Positions 24,030 to 35,313 of a DNA stretch of 64,000 bases are shown in pieces. Both the position numbers and the translations under genes were made by a program. The notes below the pieces were generated by a model that searched no databases, was not told the DNA's origin, and saw nothing but the letters and a program-made list of their open reading frames with translations. The DNA comes from Unio delphinus (lineage: Eukaryota > Mollusca > Bivalvia > Unionida > Unionidae), in NCBI GenBank assembly GCA_029339505.1, contig JAQISU010000094.1, positions 1,620,001 through 1,684,000 on the forward strand, written 5' to 3'. Positions within the stretch are counted from its first letter, which is position 1. Each line of letters starts with the position of its first letter.

Positions 24030-24717
24030 ATTATAACCTTTGTTTAACGTATTTCTTCAAACATTCTGCTAATATCATCAACGATTTTTGTGGGGATAAC
24101 TTTTGACACCACAATAAACAACTTTAATTTATCGGAATTTGCATAAATAAGTGCATTTCGCTCATCAACGATGATTTTATTATCCTGTTTTCGTTTTTAT
24201 GCGGTTTTATGCCTTAACATACCAGATTCAAGCGCCGACTTACCATTTTCGTATTTGTCGGTGATGTATTTACTGGTAAATATTTCGCTAAATCCGACTA
24301 AGTCCTTGAATCGATCGAATTCGATGATCAACTCGGCAATATTTTCGTCGTTCACATCATATAGGATTTTATTTGTTGAAATCAGATCATCAGTGATTTT
24401 CTTAATTATCTTAAATAACGGCTCAATCACAGCGTGTACATCTTCAATATAAAATATTCATAAACTAAATTTGGATCATCAAGTGGATATGTCTTCGATT
24501 CAGCAATTCTGACGCACTGCTAAATATTTTGTGAACGCTCGTACTTGTCGTAGACTTGGTGGGATGACATCCCCTCCATACCGTTTTCAGCAAAGATATC
24601 GAGCTGACGCGCGATGTCCCGATTAGCGTCTCGGGTGAATATATTTAAAAGTTCGCGAAAGCAATTTCTTTATAAAGGTTTTTTAGCTGATCTATGACGT
24701 TTCGTCCAACTTCCATG
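24030..24717 (-). pseudogene. Unknown minus-strand protein (element C)
   Basis: From the ATG at 24717 the frame reads MEVGRNVIDQLKNLYKEIAF. It then frameshifts to LLNIFTRDANRDIARQLDIF, and the largest open piece (24430-24197) reads MIEPLFKIIKKITDDLIST with FDRFKDLVGFSEIFTSKY. It is helical and charged, roughly 225 residues when whole. It is not seen in A or D and I recognise no family. It replaces the N-terminal part of the D polymerase gene on the opposite strand. Confidence 0.5.
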
Positions 24718-24743
24718 ATCCGGATATCAATAAACATTCCCGG

Positions 24744-27549
24744 ATGAGATTTTCATTGCTGAATTGTGTAGCTGAAAGAGTTATCGAACATTTTAAGAAT
24801 GCAAATCGTGGAAACGGTTTAACTGATCTGCGACGTTCCGAGATAAATAACTCGGCGGAATCGGTTAACAATACTGGAGCGTCAATAAAGAATGTCGCTG
24901 TTTTAAACAAAATGTTAATATTTCCAATTACCATAGCATAGATCACCAGATAAGTATTATATGAACCGAAGAATAAATCACAGGGTGCGCCGATTGAAAT
25001 CATTGATCTTGACTCACACGCATCGACCAGCACCGCGAAGATGTTTCCCTGAGATCGTTTTAAAATAGTAAAACCGAGGTATGTTTGATTACATTTACGA
25101 GTTACGTAAAACAGATCCAGTGTTAATATAGTTGTTTAAGATTGTTGAAGATAGCGAGTATGATCAATTTGTGAGATCTAACGGTGAATTATACCAGACA
25201 GAATCTCTTCACGCAAAAATGAACGAATTCGCGATGAGATATTCGAGTGACACAGATGAGTTACTACGCAATTGTTTAACCGTTCTTTCAATTGCCGCTC
25301 ACTTTGCTCGAGAAAAGAATTTATGGGCACAGACACGATTTCAATTTCTCTCAGATATACAGTTAAGTTGTGTTGAGTATGGACATAGAGGAGTGTGGAA
25401 TACCAAGTATGACTACGACGATGTTATTTTCGTTGATATGATTGCATGTTATCCCGGAAGTTTTCTCGGATATTGATAGTGTAAAGAATATTTTAAACGG
25501 TCCGGTCATCCCTGTCTTGAAATGACCAGAGTCGTTATTAATGGACCTTTAATTGATTTTGACTTGTCTGGAATTGCTCGTGTGACATTGTTTGAACTTG
25601 CTGAAGGACTTCCCCCGATTTGTTACTGCTGATTTGGTAAACATTTATCAACGAATATATGGGCACGGATAGTATTATTACGACATATGCTTGATGGTGA
25701 CATGTTGACGTTGTTGACTGTCAGTGATGCGATTACATCATAACGGAAGCAAACTTCGGTTTTGGCTACCAACACCTAAAAGACTTCCGAGAGCACGATT
25801 AGCGAATCTTATCAAAGAAAGCTCGGTAAAAGATCTTGGCAGAAGAACAATTGGTAAATTTACTCAAGGTGGATCATGTGATCACAAACGGTGTTACTCG
25901 CGATTGGTTTTAGATGATGCTGAATACGATTTTATAATCGCGGATACAACAAAGAATAATATATATAAGTCGACAAAAGGCTTACTTGTCCACAGGGGTA
26001 AAAAAAGATATTATTGTTGGTTATTTGGATAGTGAATCACCACAGTACATCATTTCAGATATTCAATGCTCGCATATATTTCCATTAAATTATTATCGAT
26101 GATAAACAGATTTTCTAACATCGTGGTCAGAGTTGCGACAGATTCGTTTTACTTTAATCTTAAACATAAAGAATCAGTAGCCGCATTTACTACAACTGTT
26201 AATGAATGGGGTTCATAGAGAATTAAACAATAAACATTACACGAATATTGTGAATCCGTGGATGTTACCATCGAGGATAAATATCGAGGATTCACATTTT
26301 CAGAATTGTTGTCTGCGGCATCTGTGCATAATACAGTATCCAGAAACAAGACTGTTTACTTTAACGGACCAGGTGGATGCGGTAAAACAACTCGAGTAAT
26401 TTAATTATTTCGACAAAATTCTGATATGATTGTACCACACATAGGCTTGCTAGGGATATGAAAACCCGAGAAGTAAATTCTTGTACTTATCACAGCTTTT
26501 TTCGATGGAGCGGTCACGCGTGGACTCCTGATTGAATGTAGACAAAACATCTTCCTGGGATTATGATTTTTGACGAATATGTATAGTATCGTTAACAACA
26601 TTAAAAATGTTTTTGGATTGGTTATTAACAAAAAACAGCTGTGATAATGTATGGTGATCACGGTCAACCACCACCGTTTACTGGATTATCACCTTACGAG
26701 TGATTAAAACGAGCTGTAGATTATTATGAAGAAATGACTGATGATCGTAGATTACTCGATACAGAATTAAGCGAGTTCAAGAAATCAATAAGATTACAAT
26801 CGAATAGAATCCAGTGTGAAATTGCGCGTACAAGCGATTCCAGAAATTCCATGGATGATGTTTGGGAAATATGGAAACCAAACGATTTGGTAGTGGCAAG
26901 TAGAAAGATAATCAGAGACACACTTCAACGGAGTTTGTTTTCCACGCACAAGAAAAGGTTTCCAGAATTACCAGTACCGTTTTGTTATAGACCATTTGAT
27001 ACACGACGACAAAATATCGATGTTGAAATTCCTGGAAAAACAGAAAGACAAAATGTTGTATTGGATGATATTATCACAGTTGATGTTAATGTTGTTGAAG
27101 ATGCATTAGCATAGGACAATTCCCGTGGAAATTAGGATACGCAATGCCGATTCATTCGTCACAAGGACTGAATATCACTGATACAGTTGTTTGGATTGTT
27201 GGTCAAATTTAGTTTATTTAGCTGTGTCTCAAGGCAGAAGAATATCTCAACTGCGAAGAATTTTCTTTGATGAGTTAATAACCGATACATGTGACGATGA
27301 TATAATAAGAAAAAAGAACCATCTATAAAAATAACCACGATTTTGATATTGACGTTGAATTTTTTAACACGCTGAAACAACGACAGAATAATCATTGTGC
27401 GAGCTGTAATAGTGTAATGCTGTGTAATAACTCGAGTAGACATGCAAAGCAGTTTATCGTAAACAGAAAATCTAGTAGTCGTGGCCATACGCTAGAAAAT
27501 TTGATGCTGACCTGTCATGAGTGCAATCGACGTCGTTGCGCTAGTTAAG
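24744..27549 (+). pseudogene. DNA polymerase B - SF1 helicase - HNH-like gene (element C)
   Basis: The order matches D. Polymerase: LLNCVAERVIEHFKNANRG, GHRGVWNTKYDYDDVIFVD, ACYPGSFLG, then GRRTIGKFTQGG. Helicase: YFNGPGGCGKTTRVI, RIQCEIAR, YRPFDTRRQNIDVEIPG, and IHSSQGLNI. C-terminal domain: NNHCASCNSVM, RGHTLENLMLTCHECNRR, with TAA at 27547-27549. Frames change many times, but between helicase motif VI (about 27,230) and the cysteine domain only one indel breaks the frame. This supports a single ancestral polypeptide. The N-terminal third found in D is absent. Confidence 0.8.
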
Positions 27550-28506
27550 TGACCGTGGTGGTAATTGATTATCAGCGGAAATTACTTGTAGTTGTTCACG
27601 TGTGAGTCTACGCTGAGGGGCAGTTGAATCCAATCTGTAGATTGCGAATCTACTTGTAGATGTAACCACACTAGATATATTGTACGTGGTAATACTCCAG
27701 ATAGGATCAGTTGATCTTTCTTTACCACCTTCAAGTTCACCAGGTTCATAAAGATATCTTACAGTGACATTACCTATTACTGCCTGTGTTGCAAAATCAT
27801 GCCGTTGGAGGTATATATTTTTTTGTGTGACTAAGTTAACAGGTTTCATATTAATTGTTCGAGTAATCTCATTATTTAACGCGGTTATCACACTTAGTAA
27901 TCTTGCAACCCATTCACGAATCTCTTGTCTTGAATAAAATCCTCTGCGTATTAATATCCAAATAGCCGATCAGCAAGTGTTCTATTAAATACCTCAACAA
28001 TTGCCTGATCACGATGAATTGCTGTATGCCCTCGTCTGAAGGCGACCTTATGTTGCTTCATCAACGATGATACTACACCCTGACATTATTTGCCAGGATC
28101 AACTTGTAATAAATTTGGCAATCGCATACCACCTTGTGGTACAAGTCCTCGTTGATAAATTCGTTTAAACGCAGAGGCTACTTCACTTGATGTCTTTGTT
28201 GATGATGGTTCTGCTTCTTTGTATCTGCTTGCAACGTCAACGATAGTTAACACGTATTTGTATGTGTTTTGACAGTATAATGCGACAGAAATAATACATC
28301 TTCTTGACGAACTTCATTAGGGACACTGACATCAAAATGTGCAAAGGGAATTTGCTTAGACAGTGGCAAATAAATTTGCCATATTGCTTGTCGGGATAAC
28401 CAATCTTCTGCAGTGGTACGTGTGACTCTTGCTGCGCTGGCGAGTTTACTAATCGCTGTGTTACCTTTCCAGTATCCTTTTGGGGAATAATAAATTGATT
28501 CTATTT
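27541..28506 (-). pseudogene. Retroviral-type integrase (element C)
   Basis: It starts near 28506 with ESIYYSPKGYWKGN (ATG changed to ATA). Core blocks RRGHTAIHRDQAIVEVFNRTL and FGY follow, and the C-terminal domain is an open frame at 27891-27541: KPVNLVTQKNI, VRYLYEPGELEGG, STDPIWSI, STAPQRRLTREQLQVI. It ends overlapping the HNH-like gene tail-to-tail, exactly as in D. Many stops lie in the catalytic core. Confidence 0.8.
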
Positions 28507-28510
28507 ATAA

Positions 28511-28935
28511 TTAATTACCAGCTCCTAATACAAGCTTACCTTTCATTGCGGATTTTATTAACCAACTAGCTAACCTGTCCTTGAAAGATTTATCAATAAT
28601 GGAATTTAGCGCGTGAATTAATTTCACATCTGCGATATGTCGTTGCTGAAGATCTTTACTTTTATAAGCAACATTATGAGCATGACTTGTTTTATCGATA
28701 GCGTTTATTGGATATTTGCCTGGCTTGGGTTGATCCTGGTTGTCAAGTCTGATATCAGGTTGAGCTCCAGGCCCACAGTAATTATACCCTGGAAGATGTT
28801 TTTCCTCTGGGTATTCAGCCCATGGAGCTCCCGGTAACTTTGTTAATTTTGCGGCGACATCACCTCCGTGCTGCTTTTTTTTACTAGTAAATTTAAATTT
28901 CTTTGTACTACATCGTGTTCATTTACCTGTAGCTT
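28511..28935 (-). pseudogene. Zinc ribbon-phospholipase A2 protein (element C)
   Basis: Minus strand: TRCSTKKFKFTSKKKQ, then GGDVAAKLTKLPGAPW, YNYCGPGAQPDI, PINAIDKTSHAHNVAY and a C-terminal tail ending LGAGN. The zinc and PLA2 parts are in one frame here. The catalytic pair is damaged: the Asp after His is Asn and the preceding Cys is Ser, so the lipase would be dead even without the stops. Confidence 0.75.
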
Positions 28936-29030
28936 GTCTATTATTTTTTTGTTGTAACGGTTGTTAATGTATCTGTTGGTATGCGTGTCCTGCATTTCAC
29001 AAAACATAAATCTATATTATTTTATGTTAT

Positions 29031-29635
29031 ATCTAATGGAAATCACTGACTTTTGTGCGGCACGAAAACGAGAACTGGTCAAGCATCATGCTACGTTACC
29101 AAATTCTGTTCGAACGATTATCATAGGTCCATCAAGATCTGTTATGACGCAGTTGTTACTTAATCTGATAATGAAATGGGAGAAATTATATTTGGTAGCT
29201 GCGTCAGTTGACGATCAACGTTGTTATGGATGTTTTTGAATTCATTACTGATATCGATGAAGCACCAAATGTTGACGATCTTGATAGGGGTATGAACAAT
29301 TTAGTGGTGTACGATGATGTGATGCTGGATTAACAAGCACACCCTGTCAGGATATTTTCACGCGTAGGCATAAAAACACAGACGTGATTTAAGTTACCCA
29401 GCGATATATACAAATTCCAAAAATGGTCAGGGATAACTGTAATATTCTTGCTGTGTTTAACGGAGTTGACACTCACACGTTACGAAATATTCATCATGCC
29501 TGGTGCAGCGGAGACATGGATATAAACAAGTTTACAAATTTCTTTATTCATGCTCAAGCTACCCCACACAGATTTATAATGATACATTTACATGATCCTC
29601 AATCACGATATCGAATCGGACGTGATAAAAAATAA
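29031..29635 (+). pseudogene. FtsK/HerA-type packaging ATPase (element C)
   Basis: It starts MEITDFCAARKRELVKHH. The Walker A reads GPSRSVMTQLLL where D has GPSGSGKTQLLL, so the lysine and threonine geometry is lost. There is a deletion after YLVAASVDDQRCY, then NLVVYDDVMLD (Walker B), YVTQRYIQIPK-like sequence, and an intact C-terminal frame at 29423-29635. It ends one base before the right TIR. Confidence 0.8.
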
Positions 29636-29781
29636 AAATTAATAGCAGCCGAGTGGGCGTGACGGTGGAAAAAACACAAACCTAGTTAGCATTTGAATTA
29701 CACTTATTTTTCAATCTGGTAATGTTAATTTTACAAAGTGGGCCTTGTGCAATTTTTCAATGGTTCATCCACTCTTCTTCT
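29636..29781 (-). repeat. Right TIR of element C
   Basis: Inverted partner of 17450-17597. The outer end reads CCACTCTTCTTCT, followed by AATGA, which also precedes the left TIR (17445-17449). A 5 bp match is one short of the 6 bp duplication usual for Polintons. Confidence 0.8.
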
Positions 29782-29786
29782 AATGA

Positions 29787-30459
29787 TGATTCGACATGCG
29801 AAAACCGGCAGCGTGATTGTAGCAACTCACATAAATGTGTGTATCACATCATGTATAAAACCTAATTAGAACTGGAATAATACCTCTCATGTGGATTATC
29901 ATTTTTTATAAGGAAGTTACTAACTAAAATTATACGCTCAAAATAGAGACGGGCTGGCATAGCACGATTAACAAATATAATATGTATTGTGCATTATGCC
30001 GGAAAAATTTTTTATATGTTAGAAGATGAATTCCATTTTGTTAGTGTTTGTCCATCTCGTGATATTTAAAGAAAGTAAAATGTTAATTAAGTGTATGATC
30101 TATATCCATCTGTAGAAAACATTTGAATCGCTCATGAGTCATACTAACATATTATTTATACGAGTCAGTCTTACTATATCTATGCAGCTTTCCTTCGTAA
30201 AAAATCTTTGATACCTCAAACGAATGGAAAATATGATACGTAATGATAGTGGGACTTTTAGAATCTTATCCACCGATTTTAGGACGTTATGTATGTATGC
30301 ATACTCACGATTAACACCTCATGACGCACATTATATGTACTTGTACTGTATTTTGTCATATTTACTGATTATTCTTTAAAAATCACTACTTACCTACCTA
30401 CATTCTCTTTCAGGATACATGTCAGATTTCGTCTGAGTTCAATGTAAATTTGAAACACA

Positions 30460-30502
<43 letters not shown>

Positions 30503-31572
30503 CAAAACCGGAGTGTGTACTTTCGAATAGTTCAGTTCATGAATCAACACATTCATATATAAATGGCGTTAATATATATTATATCGTCAATGTACTCAAA
30601 GGTAAGCGCTCGTGATGAAGAAAATCGAAGCACATGTGACATTTGCGCGGTGAGTGTACCTTCAAAACTTCAGCTTTGCATGAAACCTCCAATTTTGAAA
30701 AATGAATTAATTCATTATAAACGTTTGATGAATGGTAAACCATAACACCAACGTTGACGCTGATTATATTTTGATGACGTACGGTTTGTATCATTTTCAT
30801 TGGATTTCAAGCGTTTTGTAACACGGTTCTTTTAATGAAACCCGTGTGTGCATATGCCAGTATGTACTGAATCGTAAAGAGCGCTCATGTGGCGTACTTG
30901 TAATAGTTCCGCCTCGGATGCGAGAGGTCGCGGGTTCGAACCCCTACCGAGTGATACCAACACAATTTTTAAAATGGTACTAACAGCTGCCTCGCTAGGC
31001 GCTCAGCATTAAGTGGTTAATGTCTGTACTGATCGGCCTAGTGTCAGGATAATGTTACTGGTGGGACATCATTCTACATGTCCGCGGCATGATTCCCCAG
31101 TGCTGGACATCACCATAAACTGCCACACTACAGACATCGTTGCGATATGACTGAAGAGTTGTTAAAGGTACGTTACAAATGCAAATTACGCGTACTGAAT
31201 CGTAAACGCAATAATGTGTACATACGTGACTCTATTACCAAACTTACTTATACATGTTCTATAATACCAACAGCGGTTTCCATTTACACGTAACTGAGCG
31301 ATTAGATTTATGAATTGCCTACTTTATATCAACCAGTAAATCGTCTACAAACAAGCATACAAGAAGCCTAACACACACTATATGTCAGTCAGTCGGTCTG
31401 TCTGTCTATGGCTCGTTATAGATGACAATATTATATTCAAGTCCTTGTTTGTAAGCAAAGTGTGGTTTGTATTAAATCTGACCGAAACGGCTACAAGGGC
31501 ACTATCTGGACAGAACATCTATAAATAAACGTCTGTAAAAGGTTGAACTTGATCACATGACGTAAACACATA
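29787..31572. other. Upstream region of the host gene, no gene seen
   Basis: A (CA)n tract lies at 30,456-30,498. The remainder is AT-rich, with a SINE at about 30,893-31,100. The promoter and 5' untranslated exons of the SLC13-type gene may lie here, but I see no diagnostic element. Confidence 0.4.
30890..31100 (+). mobile_element. tRNA-derived SINE
   Basis: A B-box GGTTCGAACCCC follows an A-box-like stretch. The body has GCCTCGCTAGGCGCTCAGCATTAA and GATCGGCCTAGTGTCAGGATAATG. The same body recurs inverted at 32,470-32,600 and, diverged, at 34,500-34,650, which shows it is a family. Confidence 0.6.
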
Positions 31573-31764
31573 TTGCTGAATTACATGTGCAACCAAATGC
31601 ATTTGGGGGCATTCATTGTTGGTTCTTTATCAATGCTGCACAGTACAAGAATAAGCGTGAGGATCCGACGTTGTTATAGATCACTATGTCGCTGGAAGGA
31701 CCCTCTCATTGTGGTACTGTTGCCTCTGCTTCTCCTTCCATTACCATTGGTTGTTGAATCAAAG
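31573..31764 (+). CDS. SLC13-type cotransporter, first coding exon seen
   Basis: The frame ends WKDPLIVVLLPLLLLPLPLV then ESK and runs into a donor GTTAGT. The Trp-basic-hydrophobic block is the first transmembrane segment of SLC13 (DASS) carriers, which move di/tricarboxylates or sulfate with sodium across the plasma membrane. The next exon (57,306) starts in the same phase and continues with the family's second segment. The start could be Met at 31573 or at 31633 (MLHSTRISV). A second identical donor lies 12 bp downstream. The following intron is about 25.5 kb. Confidence 0.75.
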
Positions 31765-31985
31765 GTTAGTTCAAAGGTTAGTGATTCGTGTAATTATTTA
31801 CTATGAAATAGTGTTTCGGCTGTGTTTAAATGTTGTCTATCTGTGTGGTAAGTTTCCAGCTATGGACCGCCCTGGTATTTTGTAACGGTTGGAGGGGGAC
31901 CGCTTTTCGTGGAAAATATTTCAAACAAATCCAGCGCCCCAAATAGCTCAATAAAGAAATATAGCTGTTTAAAGTAAATGCATTC

Positions 31986-32200
31986 CGAGTGGCCGAGTGG
32001 TCCAAAGCGCTCGCTTATACCGATCCCTGCCATCTTACCTTTGTTTCCTTTGTTTCGAGTCTCGGCTCAGTCAGTGTGTGCATGTAAGAAAACGGAATCT
32101 AGATTCCCGTGGGTCGGTGCTTTCTAACGGGTTTTTCCCAGTTTCTTTATCTGCCAGCTATACGGGGAGGGGATATGTTTTTTTTTGTTTGATTTTCTTC
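31986..32200 (+). mobile_element. tRNA(Leu/Ser)-like SINE
   Basis: An A-box TGGCCGAGTGGTCCAAAGCG and a B-box-like TTCGAGTCTCGG are spaced as in a tRNA with a long variable arm. An unrelated tail follows. The cloverleaf is too disrupted for a working tRNA. Confidence 0.5.
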
Positions 32201-32308
32201 CTTCACAATATTGTATGTGCATATCCAAGAACACTGCTGATATTATTCGATGAATCTTTCCGGTAGTCGACGACTTGATGTATATTAATTAACATAATAT
32301 ATAATTTG

Positions 32309-32310
<2 letters not shown>

Positions 32311-32381
<71 letters not shown>
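32311..32381. repeat. Compound (GT)n/(GA)n microsatellite
   Basis: GT units flank a GA tract. Confidence 0.95.
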
Positions 32382-32382
<1 letters not shown>

Positions 32383-32464
32383 ATTTTTAACGTAGCTTTC
32401 AAATTGTTTTAATCATATGGCTCTGTTGTCTGCAGTGTGGTTGTTTATTGTGATATTTAGCATT

Positions 32465-32600
32465 GGGCCATCATGCCACAGACATGCAATTTCATACCCC
32501 ACTCAGTCACGATATCCTGACACAAGACTGACCAGTCCAAACACTAACATCTTAATGCTGAGCGCCATGCGAGGCAGCTGCTAATACCACTTTTTGGCCG
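32465..32600 (-). mobile_element. SINE, same family as 30,890 copy, inverted
   Basis: The plus strand reads CTTAATGCTGAGCGCCATGCGAGGCAGCTG and CTGACACAAGACTGACCAG, the reverse complement of the SINE body at 30,980-31,050. Confidence 0.55.
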
Positions 32601-33244
32601 GGGTTTGAACGGTTTGGTTTGTTGTTGTTTTTGTTGATGATGATGATATTGTTGTCGTCGTTATTGATATTGTTTTTTATACAATCGCGACAAAGAAATC
32701 GTAAGTAATCAGAAGTAAGAATAAACCATTCATATCTCACCGAAAAGTTAGCAACCTAAGTTATGCAGAAATCCGATTATATTGTGTTAATTTTCTTTCG
32801 AAACCGGATAGCATCTCAAACATGTGCCAGAACTGACCTCTGTCTGAAAGCGCCGATAGGTAAGGTTATGCCATGAAGGTCATATCTACAATGTCAAAGA
32901 CGTTTTATTATGGTTGTTTATTTTGGCTTCCGGTTTCTTATGTTACTTGCTAAGCCTTTCATCATTTTCTTTAATGACCTTTCGATGTTTGGATCATGGA
33001 GCTTGATTACTTTCATATCGGCTCCAGTTACTTTACAGTCATGTATGAACGTCATCTTGAGATTTCGTAAAATTGTATGATCTCAGCATAATAGGCGGAC
33101 GACAAAGAGTCACTGAATTAGGTTGTTCGATAATGAGAATAATACTTTGCCAACATTTTTTATTTACAGGAATGATACACTTTTTCTCTTTACAGCTACA
33201 ACTAAAGCATAAGTCTAATAACAGTAAAGTAATGAAAGCCCAAT

Positions 33245-33885
<641 letters not shown>

Positions 33886-33995
33886 GAACGGAAAGTGTTT
33901 GCCATGGACTTAATTTAAAGAATGGTTAATAATAGTAAGCATAATTAATATTTTTAATAAAAATAATACAATCATATAGATAGAACATTTAATTC

Positions 33996-34001
<6 letters not shown>

Positions 34002-34081
<80 letters not shown>
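34002..34081. repeat. (TA)n microsatellite
   Basis: About 80 bp of perfect TA. Confidence 0.95.
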
Positions 34082-34082
<1 letters not shown>

Positions 34083-34159
34083 CATCTCGAAAACAATTTA
34101 CCACAAACTTTATTTTCGTTGTCCCTTCAACATGGCAGTCAGCGTCTGACAATTTTTTG

Positions 34160-34330
34160 TAGTATCAGTACTCTTGAGTCGCGGTAACTAACTTGGTAGA
34201 GGAGATCGACTCGAAAATCAAGTATACTAGGTTCAATACTCGCTAAAGCCGAGCTCACATTTTCTGTGTATATTGGAGCCAACAATCTGTTACAGACGCA
34301 GGTAAAGTCAAGAAACAAAAAATTCTTTCC
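34160..34330 (+). mobile_element. Possible tRNA-derived SINE
   Basis: AACTTGGTAGAGGAGATCGACT and AGGTTCAATACTCG resemble A and B boxes with tRNA spacing. No acceptor stem is evident. Confidence 0.35.
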
Positions 34331-34407
34331 TTCGCAGCCGCTAGATGGAATTGTGTTGTTTAAGGTAGTTACATGGGACTAGCATACTTCATGCTAAGAT
34401 GTCGAGA

Positions 34408-34477
<70 letters not shown>

Positions 34478-34498
34478 TTATTATTATTATTTTTATTA
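34408..34498. repeat. (ATT)n microsatellite
   Basis: About 30 ATT units with two TTT variants. The poly-Asn frame on the minus strand is an artefact. Confidence 0.95.
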
Positions 34499-34499
34499 T

Positions 34500-34650
34500 C
34501 TTGAATCCTGTGGACAAAGTGGTTAGAGAGTCCTCCTCGGATGTTGTAGGTCTCTAGTTCGAAACCCATAACATTTAGAGGTTATTGATAGACCTTGTCG
34601 ACTTGGCATCGGGATAATGTGACTGGGTGGGACACGATGCTATTCTATTA
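34500..34650 (+). mobile_element. Diverged SINE, 30,890 family
   Basis: CTCCTCGGATGTTGTAGGTCTCTAGTTCGAAACCC and GGCATCGGGATAATGTGACTGGGTGGGAC align with the B-box region and 3' body of the 30,890 copy. Confidence 0.45.
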
Positions 34651-34709
34651 AAGCGTAACAGCAGACAAACAAAAATAATGATCTCGTAGTGGTCCGATTG
34701 ATTTGCCGA

Positions 34710-34713
<4 letters not shown>

Positions 34714-34762
<49 letters not shown>
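34714..34762. repeat. (GT)n microsatellite
   Basis: About 48 bp of GT with a terminal GC variant. Confidence 0.95.
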
Positions 34763-34763
<1 letters not shown>

Positions 34764-35012
34764 GTGTATGTTGTACAAAAAGTTGTTGTTTGAATCTAAC
34801 GCCATATTTCAGCGCATCGTAGTCTATCCATATCACGGTGAGTATAACTGGCGGACACAAACAATCCGGAAAAACCCTATTAACAGCGACCAACTGATAC
34901 ACGTGAAATGATGACGTTAGTTTATTCTCAGAAAAGAAAACTGTTAGCACTAGATCATTAAAACGAGAATCGAGGAACAGACAACATTTAAACTTTAAAG
35001 AAGTTGGCAAAC

Positions 35013-35018
35013 TAAAGG
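35013..35018. repeat. Probable target site duplication, left (element D)
   Basis: TAAAGG here matches TAAAGG at 50396-50401 (CTAAAGG if the preceding base is counted). Six base pairs is the Polinton norm. Confidence 0.6.
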
Positions 35019-35313
35019 AGCAGCAGAGAGGGTGAACAGACCACGTTTTCAAGCAAAAATAGGGTGAATAGACAACGTTTTCAAGCAAAAATAGGGTGAA
35101 CAGACCACGTTTTCAAGCAAAAATAAGGCTTCCTACGAATCTCATTTTAACCAAAAAAAAAAAATAAGTCTCCATTTAGCAAACGGAGACTTTACGATTT
35201 TGGTCGCAACGATGTGGTCATCACCCTCTCTGCTGCTGAAACTTTCAGTTCTGGTTAACAAAAATAATAAATGATTTCAACCGAATATTTGATCGAGTCC
35301 GATACGATATCGT
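35019..35313 (+). repeat. Left TIR of element D
   Basis: Inverted partner of 50103-50395. From the end inward: AGCAGCAGAGAGGGTGAAC; three tandem copies of a 32 bp unit (35031-35126); a poly-A tract; a hairpin at 35166-35192 (stem AAGTCTCC/GGAGACTT); an inverted second copy of the terminal GAGAGGGTG word (about 35222-35234); and the last 12 codons of the ATPase gene. Confidence 0.92.

Larger units (their letters stand above)
17450..29781. mobile_element. Element C: old Polinton with both TIRs
   Basis: It is bounded by inverted repeats starting AGAAGAAGAGTGGATGAACC (17450 inward and 29781 inward), with AATGA directly outside both ends. Order: core remnant, capsid, MSYS protein, protease, fibre, two-TM, penton (+), coiled coil (+), unknown (-), polymerase-helicase-HNH (+), integrase (-), PLA2/zinc (-), ATPase (+). 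Every gene is interrupted. Relative to element D the replication block keeps its position next to a TIR by the ATPase, but the virion block is inverted. Confidence 0.9.

Noticed and set aside
29782..29900. Continuation of the interrupted LINE on the far side of element C
   Set aside because: Minus-strand translation of the right flank shows no N-terminal endonuclease blocks, so simple insertion into the LINE is not supported.
30890..30960. Functional tRNA gene
   Set aside because: A B-box is present, but the acceptor stem and anticodon arm do not form, and the sequence continues into a body repeated twice nearby, so it is a SINE.
35020..35026. CAGCAG/CAACAG as the target duplication of D
   Set aside because: Only five of six bases agree, and these bases look like part of the conserved terminal motif shared with C; TAAAGG just outside matches exactly.
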